Below, piece after piece: positions 12,485 through 25,231 of a stretch of 64,000 nt of DNA. The stretch spans positions 1,240,001 to 1,304,000 of the forward strand of contig JAQFWX010000008.1 in NCBI GenBank assembly GCA_027605045.1, in the 5' to 3' direction. Source of the stretch: Phallus indusiatus. Its lineage: Eukaryota; Basidiomycota; Agaricomycetes; Phallales; Phallaceae. Below the pieces are notes generated by a model, which worked only from the letters and a program-made list of their open reading frames with translations, ran no database searches and was not told the origin of the DNA. Both the position numbers and the translations under genes were made by a program. Every line of letters starts with the position of its first letter. Within the stretch, counting starts at the first letter, position 1.

Positions 12485-14584
12485 TTACGCGTTTCTACTA
12501 GTCTTCTTCATACCCTTTGCAATATTCTCGCTCTCACGAATCTCTAAAGATCCAACCAGCCGCCTCCTGCAGCACACTACCATTACTCTTTCCGTCGCCA
12601 TTATCTCCAGCAGCAGCAGAAATCCTTCACAACCAAACAAATCATCAAATCCCGCGCCTGCTCCTCCAGCTCACCAACTCTCATATCAGTCTTTTTCCTC
12701 TCCACCTCAGCGCTCAGCAATCTCCGCCTTTCTGCTTCAGCTTCTCCAAATTCTTCCTTCAACTCCCTCTCCAACGTTCTCGCAACCTCCACAAACTTCT
12801 CACATCACTTCTCAATCCTCGTTTTATTCGCGCTACCATTCTACAACCTCATCTTCCTCTTCCTCCTTCAGCCGATTGATCTCATACCCTGTCAAACTCC
12901 TTTTGAGCCATCAGCTCTTTCTCAAGTACATTAATCTGATTCTGCGCGGATATGAGCATATTCTCCAAATGGTTCTTTTTGCTGCTCATAATAACCCCGC
13001 TGCAAATCCAACTGCGACGTAAGGAGATACGGATACTCGATTCAATCGCTTCCATCTTCTCCGTGTGCATCGAATCTTCAATCAATAGACGTGGGACCTA
13101 ACCTCGATCCATCCTGATCGTGTTTGTCATGGCAGAAGCAGAAGCAGAAGGCAACTCGACAAGTTTTCCATCCGTCTTATTCTGAATCAACCGATGCACA
13201 TACGCACGTTTTGTGTCAAGCTCGAAGGAGTACAAATGCATCGTCAGCCCGTAGTGCATGTGCGCGTGGGCCCGACCGTATCGTCCACAGCCCGTGTCCC
13301 CACCTATCAGACAAATCTGGAGATTAGACGTTGAAGAACAGTCAAAGCGGACGGATAGAGAAGGTCCGTTTGCGAGTCAACAGTGGCGGTGGTAGATACC
13401 GGTTAGACTGTGATGTTGTGCTGTTGTTGTGTCATGCGCCGGAAGACGTGTTTGAGAATACCGGTACACTGGACATTTGTAGGCCAATATGGAAACTTGG
13501 GTCGGCAGGTCGAAGGAAGGGGTAAGGTATGTGTGACCTGCTCTCTCCCTACTTGGTTGAACACATACAATGAGAAATATGTGAACACGGGTATGGTTAC
13601 AAGTCCCGCAACGGACGTGCCCATCAGTTCATAAATTGGACAACTGGGAGCTCATGTAAATTGCTCCGAGCAGTGGCTAGACGGGATATAGCGAGAGTTG
13701 TGGCATCGTTTAATTCAATTTCGATGGATTTCACGATGTACGTGACATATCTTACTAGGCTTTGAAAGCGCATGTAAGTGTTTTAAACTCGTTGAACTGA
13801 GTTGTTTATGGATGAACACACATACCTTTAAGATCTCAGACGTTGAACGGACGGCCCATTGTATTCTTGTGAAAAGAACAAGGCGTCGTCCCTAGATCTG
13901 AACTTCAGCAATATTGAGCGATTTGGCGACGAACCGCTAAAAACAGGACAAACTGTTAGTCATAAAAGAGTTGGATGAATTGTGAATCACCGAATCATCC
14001 TCAAATGTCATTTCATCTTTTGAATCTTCCACTTTGACGACGGCATCTAATTTCAGTGGGGTATCAAAATTGTTGGAGAAGAGTAGACATTTTTATTTTC
14101 CTCCTCCTCTCCTCTCCGGTCGTGATCGTTTACAAAAATCACAGAGTGTGTCGATAGATGTGCACAACGCCTTCGGGTAAAATGTGCTTCTTTGTGAGAG
14201 GATATGCGTTTTGGAGGATTGGTGACCCGGGTTTATCTGTGCTCCTTACAACAGATTTATTCTTCTCTACGGGAAAGTAGCATTAGATGCTTGAAGAGAA
14301 GTAAAGTTTAAAAACCTACGATGAAGTTAGAAACAGAACCCTAGTGTTCTCCTGTTCCATTAATGAATCAGACTCGTACGCTCAGGCTCTTCCGAATACA
14401 GGCAATCAATAACAATACTCCCGGACCCCCAATCGTTCGTCGTCTTTCCGTTGTTATCGAAATCAGGACGGTGCGAGGGTAGTTTTCAAATGGTTTTTTG
14501 AGCCAATAAGGACTCAGGGAAGTAGTATTATGTGTGTGGTGGTAGGCCTTTGGTCAATCGGAATTGAAGGGTATAATCATTCAT
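12485..14584 (-). pseudogene. BRAP2/ETP1-like protein, degenerate copy 2
   Basis: Same gene as at 1816-3922. The presumed start (ATG at 14584, MNDYTLQFRLTKG) lies 28 bp from a solo LTR. Visible pieces are a damaged RING region (GTSVAGLVTIP at about 13620), FPYWPTNVQCTGILKHVF (about 13470-13520), the [16 protein letters not shown] motif (about 13140-13190), the coiled coil around 12600-13085 and the lysine-rich tail ending at 12485. Frameshifts separate the pieces and the zinc-ligand pattern is incomplete. Pseudogene by inference. Confidence 0.6.
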
Positions 14585-14611
14585 GACATCTTAGGAAAGA
14601 AAGACGGTAAG

Positions 14612-14914
14612 TGTAACGGATTTGGGATATAGGAATGGGCCCCCCTGGGGCCCATTAATGGCCTAGTGCCCATGCAGTGCCTTTGGCACTGCAGCAGTAG
14701 TATTTGCGCGTCACAGCGTGACGCTTAAGCGCCCGTCACACCCTTACAGCGGTGTGACTAGTAGTTACATTAGAAAATCTTAATCTTTTCCACTACTACT
14801 GCATGTAATTCCCTATTAGCCTAATTGAGCAATAGACAGGAATTCTGTGCACTTGTGGGAAAATAAGAAAAACCCTTTATCAGACCCCCCTGTGGTCTGA
14901 TAAAAACTGTTACA
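14612..14914. mobile_element. Solo LTR, family A (TGTAAC...GTTACA)
   Basis: A 303-bp element starting TGTAACGG and ending TGTTACA, flanked by a perfect 5-bp target duplication GTAAG (14607-14611 and 14915-14919). Block 3 shows the empty site at about 24130 (GACGGTAAGAGAG). An inverted near-copy lies at 60288-60589. The TG...CA ends and 5-bp duplication fit an LTR retrotransposon solo LTR. No internal coding sequence remains. Confidence 0.85.
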
Positions 14915-15086
14915 GTAAGAAAGAAAAGGTACTGCGCGTATTCGTCGTTTTGGTGGTGTTGGTGAATAGATCGGTGGCGCAAAGCGGCGGTGAATTCAGC
15001 ATTAGTGAGTAGCAGAGAAACAGCCGATATGGTCAATGTGTGGGCGTGTGTGGGCGTGTGTCTGTCTATACTACTGTAAATCCCAA

Positions 15087-15770
15087 ATGTCTGCTTTTCG
15101 GAAGTCCAGCGTTATCGTCATCGAGTCCAGCAGATGATATATTCGCGCAGGTATCGGTGTCATCAATCACATAAACGATATTCGGGTACAATTACTATCT
15201 CTGTACCCTGAACTTCAACGCACAAACGATGCTCAATAACTTTCTCCGCATTCCACCAATTGTATGTATACCATACTCCCTTTTTCCCTTTCGCTTGCGC
15301 TTAAGACAGAGAGATAACAGGAGGTGCAACCAGCACGCGTTGGACTACGCAAAACACCCTCAACGTCCAGGGTGGAAAATCTTCTACGAAAACTGCTGTT
15401 CCCAGTTCCGCTAAACGCATTAGTCGTTCTCGTAAACCACGCAGTCCCGTGCCGAGTACGATGGTGTCTAACTACTTCGTTGGACAACAATCAATGACAC
15501 ACTTGCGTCTGGTGAAAATGTTGAGATATGTTAAGATGATATCCGTTGCATGTCGCAGGTTGAGGCACTCTGGTGAGTATTGACGCTGACACGCTGACGG
15601 CTTGTAAAGGCTAGCCTCTGATGGTCATATTCCTTCCAGAAAATACATATTGTTCACGCGTCTACGCCTTCGCCGTAAACAGAACGAATCACCCGTAACA
15701 CTGTGTGTTCCATGCTACCCACGCTCAACACAAGAATTACTAGAGCAGCTATTTTTCGCCCCAGTCCCAT
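15087..15770 (+). pseudogene. ARP9-like actin-related protein, N-terminal part, copy 2
   Basis: Starts MSAFRKSSVIVIESSR at 15087, which is the actin-fold beginning (phosphate-loop strand) of ARP9. An in-frame TGA follows, then YIRAGIGV. Later fragments read ARVGLRKTP-like, QLDDALASG-like and, after a short intron, NESPVT..V.CYP and LLEQLFFAP. The copy stops there and joins unrelated sequence (TACCTGGTCTCCC) at about 15770, exactly as in block 3. The C-terminal two thirds are missing. Confidence 0.6.
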
Positions 15771-17027
15771 GGGCCGATACCTGGTCTCCCGAAGACCTTC
15801 GGTGCTGAGACGGGGAAGACGGCTACGGCTTCTTGTACAATGTACGAAGCACAAATTTCCCTTCCAACGACTGATAGCAAACCTACACGATCTACATTGC
15901 GCACTACGTTCCCTTCTACGAAGAACGAGGCATCAACATTTATGCCATTACAAGAGAAACTAATAACGAACCCGACTCTAACGCTATCGCCTATGCATGC
16001 ATACTTTCCGATGGCTTCGGCCTCCTCGAGATTCTGTGCACCACATCCTCGCACGTCAATGTCGCCTGCTGTCATTGAACCGGTGCCAGATGCTTTTCAA
16101 TACCTCGAACAAAATTAGCAAACTAAGTGGGCTGACGATGACGACGGTGGGATTCTCAATTGAGACGTCGTTGGAACCATGAACGCTCAACTCCATTTGT
16201 CCTGCTACACCTGCAGGACCCTTCAATTACATTCGATAGTGACTATAATGGGCAACCCGCTCTGTCAAGTGCCGCGTTGAGATCCATTTCAGGTTTCAAA
16301 GATCCATGCGGCGACCTCTTCTAGAACTCTACATACTACAGCTACAGATTCAATACTCTCAAAAAGGATTGGCAAACTGAATCGACCGACAATGCTGACA
16401 CTTAGTGGACACATGTTGGAAGGCCATAATCGGACGTTGTATGTGCATAACGTCTTCGTCAACACCGATCCGAGTGCATACACTTGTATTGCCAATGTGC
16501 GCAGAATAATGCGGAGGAAAATGATCTGATTCAACTCGTTGGAGTCTCTTATTATGTGTTTGCACGGCTGTGGGCAATGACTGAATATTCCAGATTCGTG
16601 AAACCAGGGCAAGGCAAATTCAGGAATCCAGTTCGATGAGAGAGGCATACATACATGTTTGCCTTCGTTCAAGAACGCGAATGGAGTTCAATTTTATTGA
16701 TCAATGCAGCGCATCTTGGATATCTGGCGTCGGTCGATCCGAAAGGTGTTCAGGCTGGGATGGTGGCTGTGTTTGACAAATTGTAAGGCGATTGGCAGAC
16801 TTCTCTGTGGAGGGTTCAAGGTTCACGGCAGCGGTGGATCCACGGGCTATGAGAAGGCTCTTCCTACAATGATTTAGTTGATAAGATAAAACATACATGT
16901 ATTGAAACAAAATTAAAAGGGAGATAATTCTAGGAAGTAAAACCAAATAAAGGCAAATCTGAACTAGTGGTGAATGTCACTCCAGCGATTGTAAACATCT
17001 CGTAAAATCTGATGTTAGTGAAAAGTG
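15771..17027. other. Unrecognised conserved segment of block 2
   Basis: Matches 30339-31361 in block 3 and parts of 37130-38035 in block 4. Plus-strand frames recall a broken gene (LVGVSYYVFARLWAMTEYSRF near 16520-16590). About 16190-16300 matches 37210-37320, a stretch absent from blocks 1 and 3. Product not recognised. Confidence 0.4.
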
Positions 17028-19917
17028 TTACTCAGTCTCATGAGCGTCCACTGATCCAATCGTCCGCTCCGTCCTTTACTTCAGCATCCTCTGCTTCATA
17101 CTCTGCTTCATCCTCTGCTGTATGATAAGATATGGAGCTATCGGTATCTTGATCAGAGTCTTGTGAAAAAGTGAGAAATTAATGCATCAGTTACAACTCA
17201 AGTAGGCTCACCGTCAGAAACATCGTCTGATTCAGGTTGAATAGGACATATTAATGGAAGACCTAAGATATGAGCAGCTTTATCGCTGATTGGATCGATG
17301 CCCAACAAAGTGTGAATCTCCTGAATATACTCAAAAACATCATCATTAATATTAACCACACGAAGAGTTCGACGAATTTGAACTTGAAATGATTTTGAGT
17401 CGAAGCCGAGGGTGTCCATATCGGAAAAATATAGTCTCTCGGACCCCGAAGGATCAAGAGACCACCATGTATCCAGCGTTTCCTCACGTACTGCCAGTTT
17501 CGAAATAAAGAAGTATAACTCTTTATACTCAAAAGTTCCAACCGAACACCTAAGCCGGGAAGGAATCTGGATGTGCCACGAGAATCCAGTAACTAGGGAC
17601 CATATGTTTGATTAAATCATCCATACAATGATATGATAGTAGTGGAATTGGCGTACCAACGCAAACATCACAAGACTCATGCATTCCATCGGTTCTTGCA
17701 AGTAAGCAGCCAATTTGACTAACAAATACACAAGCCAATCGTTGCCAGGAAGCATAATCCGAATATATAACATCACATTCAACCACCACTATCTGGAGAT
17801 TGTCCGTTGTCGAAATGCCTGCTGTATTTACAGGAACGCGAATCCTGAAAACATTCAAGTGATATTCAGTGCCGCTACATGATGGGAAATGTGCTATACC
17901 TGAAATGTTCACCACAGTCTTTGATACCCAATTTTGTATGCAGTATTTTATCACGAACAATCCAGTCCAATGATGATGGTTCTACGCATGGAATAAACCC
18001 TGATATAGCTGTATTCAAAGGGTCAAGTGTATTGTTGTGTATATCGGCTAATAAAATGTCACCGGTGTAGACAGAATATGCTGGTGCCGAGACGTCCCTC
18101 CATATAAAGACATCTATGGCACCATAGAGATCCCATAAGATAGAGGGGTCCAAAGGAACATTCGACCTTGGGGACAAACGCAGCATGTCTACTCTTTCCA
18201 TAATCTTGGCCATCTCCTCTCCAGACAAAGCGCCAATGCGCACCCTCTGCCGCTGAGTAGCAGGAACGGCTTGTAGAATATTCGGCGACCATTCCTGATT
18301 TTGAAGAATGAATTCACAATAATAATTTTTCATGCGTTTGAGGATGAGAAAAATGAACTAACAAATACGACAAGCCCGTGTCCGTCTAGAACGTTCACAT
18401 AAATAGAGGCAAGATATCCATCCTCACGGTCTTTGAAACCGATAAACGTGCGAGAGAATTGCAGATCCCACCAAGATATAATGGCATGGTGAGATATACC
18501 CATTGCCACGTAGTCACAGCCATCCTGTAAGCAGAACGCAAACGGTAAGATACAAACAATTGGCGGAATTGTGGTCGGTTCTCACAAAAAAAGACGAATC
18601 CTGGCATGTATTTGAGGAAGAAATTTCATCAAATATTGTGGCAGCTCACTGCATAGCCCAGATCTTTGTACCGGCCTAATACATCGCTGGATCTTGGATT
18701 GAATTGATCAAATGGGATACACCACGCTATATACATAAATAGTAAGTGTTCATTTCATTTCGTGAAGTGACATAAACGAACGGTTGTGAAAGACAAGGCC
18801 AGGGCTTTCTTTTGACGTGATTATCCCGAATAGCTGCATCACATTTGGATGACTTGCACGAAGAATGAGCTACCGTTGCTAATTATTTCACAAGAGAAGA
18901 GTGTATTACCGATATCGCGAATACCACTCCTTTTCTTTTTCAAATTTCTGTTTAAAGTATAAGAATATAGCGAAGAAGGGGCGGTATCTTTTTGTGTCAC
19001 GTACGGAAATAGCATCCCGACCTTTGTAGACACGGACCATTCGTGTCTGACTCTCTTGCTTCCATCGGACTTCCCAGTGTTCAACTTGTCCATTCGAGAT
19101 ATTCTTTAGCACGTTTAGATCGCCCAGTCTGATTTTTTCGAACTGGCCACTTTCAGGAGACTTCAGAACGCGAACGAGCAATCCAACTTACATGAGAGTC
19201 CGTCTCATCTGTGTTGCTGCCTATATGGAAACGTATGACACCCCTGAGCTTGATATAGGACCAGAATGAAACCAAAATCTGTGTCAAATATATTCGTGCG
19301 CACCATAAGATTGATCCGACACTCGTCTATCTGACTTTGATATCGTGCCAATGAATTTTTTTCACGATCAGCTGCGAAATATTTCCGAATGAGTTTCGAT
19401 CTATATGGTTTATTGAATGACTGGAGATCATTCGACATGTTTCGTAAGCATCTGTTAAAGTGGATTCAGACGAGTAAGTATCTGATATGAGCAGAATTGC
19501 ATACTGGTAAAATTCTTCACAACCTTTCTCAAAGCTGTTGAACGAGTCGGACGCGATGTCATGATTCTTCTTGGTCTCCTCGTGGAGTATTTGGAGAATA
19601 GTTGTGATTTTGATTGTCAGAGTCTTATAATCGTCTTGGTTTTGTTGCATTTGCTGATTTTCTATCAGCACCGTGACTCACGAGTCGAGATCCAATGACT
19701 GACTCACTTGGACGGGCTTTAGTAGAACTTTGACTAGCTCCGCTGCACCCTTTAGATATGGGAATGGTAGGAGACCCCCTACCACACTAGCTAATTCAGC
19801 AGCCCGGAATGCGTTAGATATCCAGTCAGTTTCGGTCTGCATAACAGATACTGCGGTCGAAACTGATGGCTCGTGTTCATTCTGAGGGATAGGAGACCTC
19901 TTCTTCTGAAAACCCAT
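17028..19917 (-). CDS. Kinase-like protein, copy 3
   Basis: Same architecture as copy 2, with the start MGFQKKRSPIPQ at 19917 and the stop at 17028. The second exon (QQMQQNQDDYKTL), third exon (NDLQSFNKPYRSKL at about 19430), kinase-like KIRLGDLNVLKN and VRVYKGRDA region (about 19140-19010) and HPNVMQL (about 18850) are all present. The long C-terminal exon encodes NQEWSPNILQAVPATQ (about 18300), SLDWIVRDKILHTKLG and the HLNVFRIRVPV motif. The last exons carry YWSLDPSGSERL and an acidic serine tail. Open exons make it a likely functional gene or a very young pseudogene. No HRD or DFG residues seen. Confidence 0.6.
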
Positions 19918-21973
19918 ACCTGGGGATGGATCGTGAGTATGGAGTGAATCGATTCGTGTCGATTATGTCGATTATTTATGTGTTAAACGTGCGCTTGTCA
20001 GGCTAAATATGTCTGTCAAGAAGCTTCATGCTTCTCGTACTGCCTCTGGGAACGGCAGTAAATGCTGACCGAAAGTAACTGCACTGCATCAAATGCGCAT
20101 GTGTCCGCGAACTGGATCGCATTTGATTTTCCAACCAAATGGTCAAAGGCTTCTTTGATACTGCATGTGTGGCTGTGAACACCGTAAGTACAAAGGGACG
20201 TGCAACGAGAGCGGTCCAGTTGATAGAGACCTCGAGTGTCGTGTCCTTCCATAGCATATCCATTAGCAGAAAGCTCACACTTTCAGGCCGAACGTACCAG
20301 TATATTCTTTGCGCAAAGCTCGGATGAGACGCCGGAACAGCCCCTAACCACACAGCGTCCTTTACGGGCGCCAGAATCCATTCGAGTCTTGTTCGTCATT
20401 CGTATCATTCCAGCCCTCGGCACCATGACGCTGAAGCATGACCCACCCTAAATCCGCCCGTCCTCAACCTTTTCGTCATTCTAACTTTTAACTTCCCCTC
20501 GCGATTCAACTCGACATTTCAACCCTCGAATTGACAGTAGACACAATCGACATGCCCGAGTCAAGTTGACGATTTCCTGCTGAGGCAGTGTCAATGTTGC
20601 AACTCTATAAAAAGATAGCATCATTTAGGGGGGCACAGCAAGAACCGCTGATCATTCCATTTCGGTGGCTGAACCGCTTGCATAGGATTCATGCTACACC
20701 CTGGAGATATGGGAATGGCAGATGCCCCCCGCTGTATTAGCCGATTCAGCGAATTTGAAAGTATAATACTATGTTTCTGGGGTTATGAGGTCTTCCACTT
20801 GCGTATGAAGTTCTACACTGATTACAGGACAGATTGATCCATTTATATCGACGTTTTGCAAAACATGCGCTTTTCCTCAGGCTATGCCTGTCTCAAGGAG
20901 CTTTGTGCATCGTCTCTGGGAAGGTAGAACGGCAGTCGGTGCTCCAATGTGCTACACAGAAGTGGCTACATCGTGTTGAAACGCCCGCTTGCGCAGTCTT
21001 CCAGCCGCTTTCCGAGTCAATGCAAGATCCTCGTATTATGCAGCGTCCTGGGTCAGAACTATCTTTGGGCAATTATTCGTGAAGTTCGTGACCTCATCGA
21101 CATCGCTCGGGTGAGATATTTTTCAAGAAAACCTTCACGAACCCGCGCATACAATCCTTTCCAACAATTTATATCGTCTTCAGTATTTCGCCGTATGACA
21201 AGTTTAACAGACGCGTCCTGTTCTTCTCGCCTGGTCTTCCTGTGCAGTTCTCGTTTCGTTTTGGCCGGTCTTCATTGGTCTCATTTCCCATTCATCTTTT
21301 TGTCGGTTTTTATTGATATCTGTTGGTCTTTCATTGGCTTCTCGTGTCTCTGGTGACTGGTCTCTGTTGGTATTTCGTTGGTCCTCGTTGGTCCTCGTTC
21401 ATGTTTGTTCCATGAACACTAGTAGCCTGTTGGAGTTTTTCTGCGCCGTAACACCAACTCGCCAGATTCATTTTCATCCCCAAGCGGTTTTTATCAACTC
21501 TTTCTCGATTTCCTTGAAGAAGAGTTATTCTATTGCTCCTCTCTTATCATTACTAATCAACGACGGAAGATCTGTTGGGTTAGGTCTCTTCATTTTTCAC
21601 CATTGTCCATCATCGTTTCTGAAGAATAGAAAATTAGTCTCCAGCGCTTGAAATTTCTTAGCAGGATTCAACAGTGTTTACGATTATGCTTTGCGTCCCC
21701 GTCCGATTCAACTACAAGATTCGTAGAATGTTTCTAAATGTACTGGCTTTGGGACGACGTTCCCAGTTCCCCGGCACCAACCCCAAAAACCAGTCTATCC
21801 GTCTCTGCATTGTCGCCTTCATTCCTTTAACTGACAAAGGTCTCTTAGTCGTCTAACCCACTATAGATAAAGAGGTGACACGCGTAATAGTACAATAGAA
21901 AGTAATGTCAAACGATATGACCATAATCGTATGTTTGTTGATGATACACACTGTATTGTTGACAATATATAAA
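19918..21973. other. Unrecognised spacer of block 3
   Basis: Close counterpart of 10544-12484 with scattered indels. It includes the low-complexity TTGGTCTTTC stretch (about 21270-21410). No known domain was seen in either strand's open frames. Confidence 0.45.
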
Positions 21974-24111
21974 TTACGTGTTTCTACTAGTCTTCTTCAT
22001 ACCCTTCGCAATATTCTCGCTCTCACGAATCTCTAAAGATCTGTCAGCCGCCCCCTACAGCACACTACCATTACTCTTTCCGTCGCCATTATCTCCAGCA
22101 GCAGCAGCAGAAATCCTTCACAACCAAATAAATCATCAAATCCCGCACCTGCTCCTCCAGCTCACCAATTCTCATCTCAATCTTTTTCCCTCTTCACCTC
22201 AGCAATCTCCGCTTTCTGCTTCACCTTCTCCAATTTCTTTCTCCTTCAACTCCCTCTCCAACGTTCTCGCAACCTCCACAAACTTCTTACATCGCTTCTC
22301 GATCCTCGTTTTTCTCGCGCTACCATCTTACAATCTGCTCCTCCTCTTTCCCCTTCAGCCGATTGATCTTATCCCCTGTCAAACTCCTTTTGAGCCATCT
22401 CCTTCTCAAGTACATTAATCTAATTCCGTGCGGATATGAGCATATTCTCCAAATGGTTCTTTTTGCTGCTCATAATAATCCCGCTACGAATCCAACTGCG
22501 GTGTAAGCAGGTACGAGTACTATCGCCTCCATCTTCTCCGCGTGCATCGAATGAACAGACGTGGAACCTAATCTCAATCCATCCGCATCACTCCCGGTCG
22601 TGTTTGTCACGGCAGAAACAGAAGGCAATTTGACCAGTTTCCCATCCGTCTTATCCTGAATGAACCGATGCACATACCCATCACCCGCGTAATCCCAAAC
22701 TCGGCGTTCGCTGTGTTTCAAGCTCGAGGGAGTACAAATGCATTGGCATCGTCAGCTCGTAGTGCATGTGCGCGTGGGCTCGACCGTGTCGTCCACAGCC
22801 CACGTTCCCGCATATCAGACAAATCCAGATTAGACGTCGAAGAACAGTCAAAACGGACGGATAGAGAAGGTCCATTTGTTGAGTCAACGGCGGCAGTAGT
22901 TGTTGCGGTTAAACTGCGACGTTGTGCTGTTGTTGTGTCATGCGCCGGAAGACGTGTTTGAGAATATTGGTACAGTGGACATTTGTAGGCCAATATGGAA
23001 ACTTGAGTTGGCACGTTCCGGGAAAGGGTGAGATATCCGTGACCTGCTCTCTCCCCACTTGGCATACAAAGTATGCGAACACGGTACGGTTACAAGTCCC
23101 GCAACGGACGTGTCCGTCAGTTCACAAACTGGACAACTTGGGAGTTCATGTAAATTGCTCTCAGCAGTGGGAAGACGGGATATAGCGAGAGGTTTGGCAT
23201 CGTTTAATTCAATTTCGATGGATTTCACATTGACTATGTACGCGACATATCTCACTGGGCTTTGAAAGCGCGTGTAAGTGTTTTGAAGTCGTTAAACTGA
23301 ATTGTTTATGTATGGACACACATACCTCTAAGATATAAGACGTTGAACGGACGGCCATTGTATTCTTGTGGAAAGAACAAGGCGCCGTCCCTAGATCTGA
23401 ACTTCAGCAATATTGAGCGATTTGGCGACAAACCGCTAAAAACAGGACAAACCATTAGTCATAAAAAAAGAGTTGGATGAATTGTGAATCACCAAATCAT
23501 CCTCAAATGTCGTTCCATCTTTTGAATCTTCCACTTTGACGACGCCATCTAATTTCAGTGGGGTTTCAAATTTGTTGGAGAAGAGTAGACATTTTTATCT
23601 TCCTCCTCCTCTCCTCCTCTCCGGTCATGATTGTTTACAAAAATCACAATGTCTTGATTATAATTGTGAGTGTGTCGATAGATGTGCATAACGCCTTCGG
23701 GTAAAATGTGCTTCCTTGTGAGAGGATATGTGTTTTGGAGGGTTGGTGACCCGGGTTTATCTGTGCTCCTTACAACAGATTTATTCTTCTCTACGAGAAA
23801 GTAGCATTAGATGCTTGAAGAGAAGTAAAGTTTAAAAACCTACGATAAAGTTTAGAAACAGAACCCTGAGTGTTCTCCTGTTCCATTAATGAATCAGACG
23901 CGTACGCTCAGGCTCTTCCGAATACAGGCAATCAATAACAATGCCCCCGAACCTCCAATCGTTCGTCGTCTTTCCGTTGTTGTTGAAATCGGGGCGGTGC
24001 GAGAGTAGTTTTCAAATGGTTTTTTTGAGCCAATGAGGACTCGGGGAAGTAGTATTATGTGTGTGGTGGTAGGCTTTTGGTCAATCGGAATCGAAGGCTA
24101 TAATCGTTCAT
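21974..24111 (-). pseudogene. BRAP2/ETP1-like protein, degenerate copy 3
   Basis: The copy with the clearest domain order. The start is at 24111 (MNDYSLRFRLTK-like). The remnants then run: FRSRD.A.FF.QEYNGRPFN at about 23400-23340, VAYIVNVKSIEIE (about 23240), a RING start ELPSCPVC with VTVPCSHT (about 23130-23080), FHIGLQM (about 22990), and the UBP-type zinc finger ICLICGNVGCGRHGRAHAH (about 22830-22760). After these come [20 protein letters not shown] (about 22690) and the coiled-coil tail down to 21974. These motifs are those of BRAP2/ETP1. The RING lost its second half and several frameshifts are present, so it is a pseudogene. Confidence 0.7.
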
Positions 24112-24312
24112 GACATCTTAGGAAAGAAAGACGGTAAGAGAGAAAAGGCTCTGCGCGTATTCGTCGTTTTGGTGGTGCTGGGGTACAGATGGATGGCGCG
24201 AAGCGGCAGGCCGCGGTGAATTCACCATTAGTGAGTAGCAGAGACACAGCCGATATGGTCAATGTGTGGACGTGTGTGGGCGTGTGTCTGTCTATACTAC
24301 TGTAAATCCCAA

Positions 24313-24984
24313 ATGTCTGCTTTTCGGAGAGTCCAGCGTTATCGTCATCGAGTCCAGCAGATGATATATTCGTGCAGGTATCGGTGTCATCAATCACATA
24401 AACGATATTCGGGTACAATTACTATCTCTGTACCCTGAACTTCAACGCACAAACGATGCTCAGTAACTTTCTCCGCGTTCCACCAATCGTACGTATACCG
24501 TACTCTTTCCTTGCGCTTAAGACAGCGAGATAACAGGAGGTGCAGCACGCGCTGGACTACGCAAAACACCCTTAACATCCGGGGTGGAAAATCTTCTACG
24601 AAAACTGCTGTTTCCAGTTCCGCTAAACACATTAGTCGTTATCGTAAACCACAGTCCACGCAGTCCTGTGCCGAGTACGGTGTCCAACAATTAGATGATG
24701 CACTTGCATCTGGCAGAAATGTTGAAATATATTGACCGTTGAGAAGACGATATTCGTTGCTGGTCTCAGGTTGAGGCACTCTGGTGAGTATTAACGTTGA
24801 CGGTTTGTAAAGGCTAGCCTCTGATATTTACACCCCTTTCAGGAAATACATCTTGTTCACGCGTCTAGGCCTTCGCCGTATTAGTAAACAGAACGAATCA
24901 CCCGAAACATTTTGTGTTTCATGCTACCCACACTCAACACCAGAATTACTAGCGCAGCTATTTTTCGCCCCAGCCCCACGGGCC
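24313..24984 (+). pseudogene. ARP9-like protein, N-terminal part, copy 3, interrupted by copia
   Basis: The start ATG at 24313 is followed by a 1-bp shift relative to block 2, so the SSVIVIESS stretch is read in another frame. Further on, YGVQQLDDALASGRNVEIY and WSQVEALW precede a GTGAGT donor at about 24784. The next exon has ESPETFCVSCYPHSTPELLAQLFFAP. These match ARP9 N-terminal motifs. The copia element is inserted at 24985, and the sequence resumes after it with the same post-ARP9 junction as block 2. Confidence 0.6.
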
Positions 24985-25166
24985 TGTTAGACGCTAAAGC
25001 TTACTAATATTGATTACACGACTCGAATGTCGCTGAGTTAGTTTTTCCTTCAAAGGAGGTTTTTTAGACTCAGCGGACTAATAGTTTCGTTGTATATAAA
25101 TCTCTTTATTCTCTATTATAATATAGTTTCCCTTTTCCTCTTCGCTCCAAACGCTCTTTGACAACA
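24985..25166 (+). repeat. 5' LTR of the copia element
   Basis: 182 bp, TGTTAG...CAACA, with a TATATAAA box at about 25094. Reads the same as the 3' LTR. Confidence 0.95.
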
Positions 25167-25179
25167 GGGTTATGGGCCC
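25167..25179 (+). promoter_or_regulatory. Primer-binding site complementary to the initiator-Met tRNA anticodon arm
   Basis: GGGTTATGGGCCC directly abuts the 5' LTR. It is the complement of GGGCCCAUAACCC, the anticodon stem-loop of initiator methionine tRNA (CAU anticodon). Priming by a half tRNA cut in the anticodon region is known for Drosophila copia and yeast Ty5. The match is seen; the priming mechanism is inferred from those families. Confidence 0.75.
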
Positions 25180-25231
25180 CGCGTTAAGTTTAGGGTTCCA
25201 AGTCTAAGTTTAGGGTTCGCTTATCTACACA

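Larger units (their letters stand above)
10544..19917. repeat. Duplicon block 2
   Basis: Second unit, with the same order: spacer, BRAP2-like pseudogene (minus), N-terminal part of an ARP9-like pseudogene (plus), unrecognised segment, kinase-like gene (minus). A solo LTR sits between the BRAP2-like and ARP9-like starts. This block is closest to block 3. Both share the same ARP9 truncation point, after the LFFAP motif, joined to the same downstream sequence, so they probably derive from one duplication after that deletion. Confidence 0.85.
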
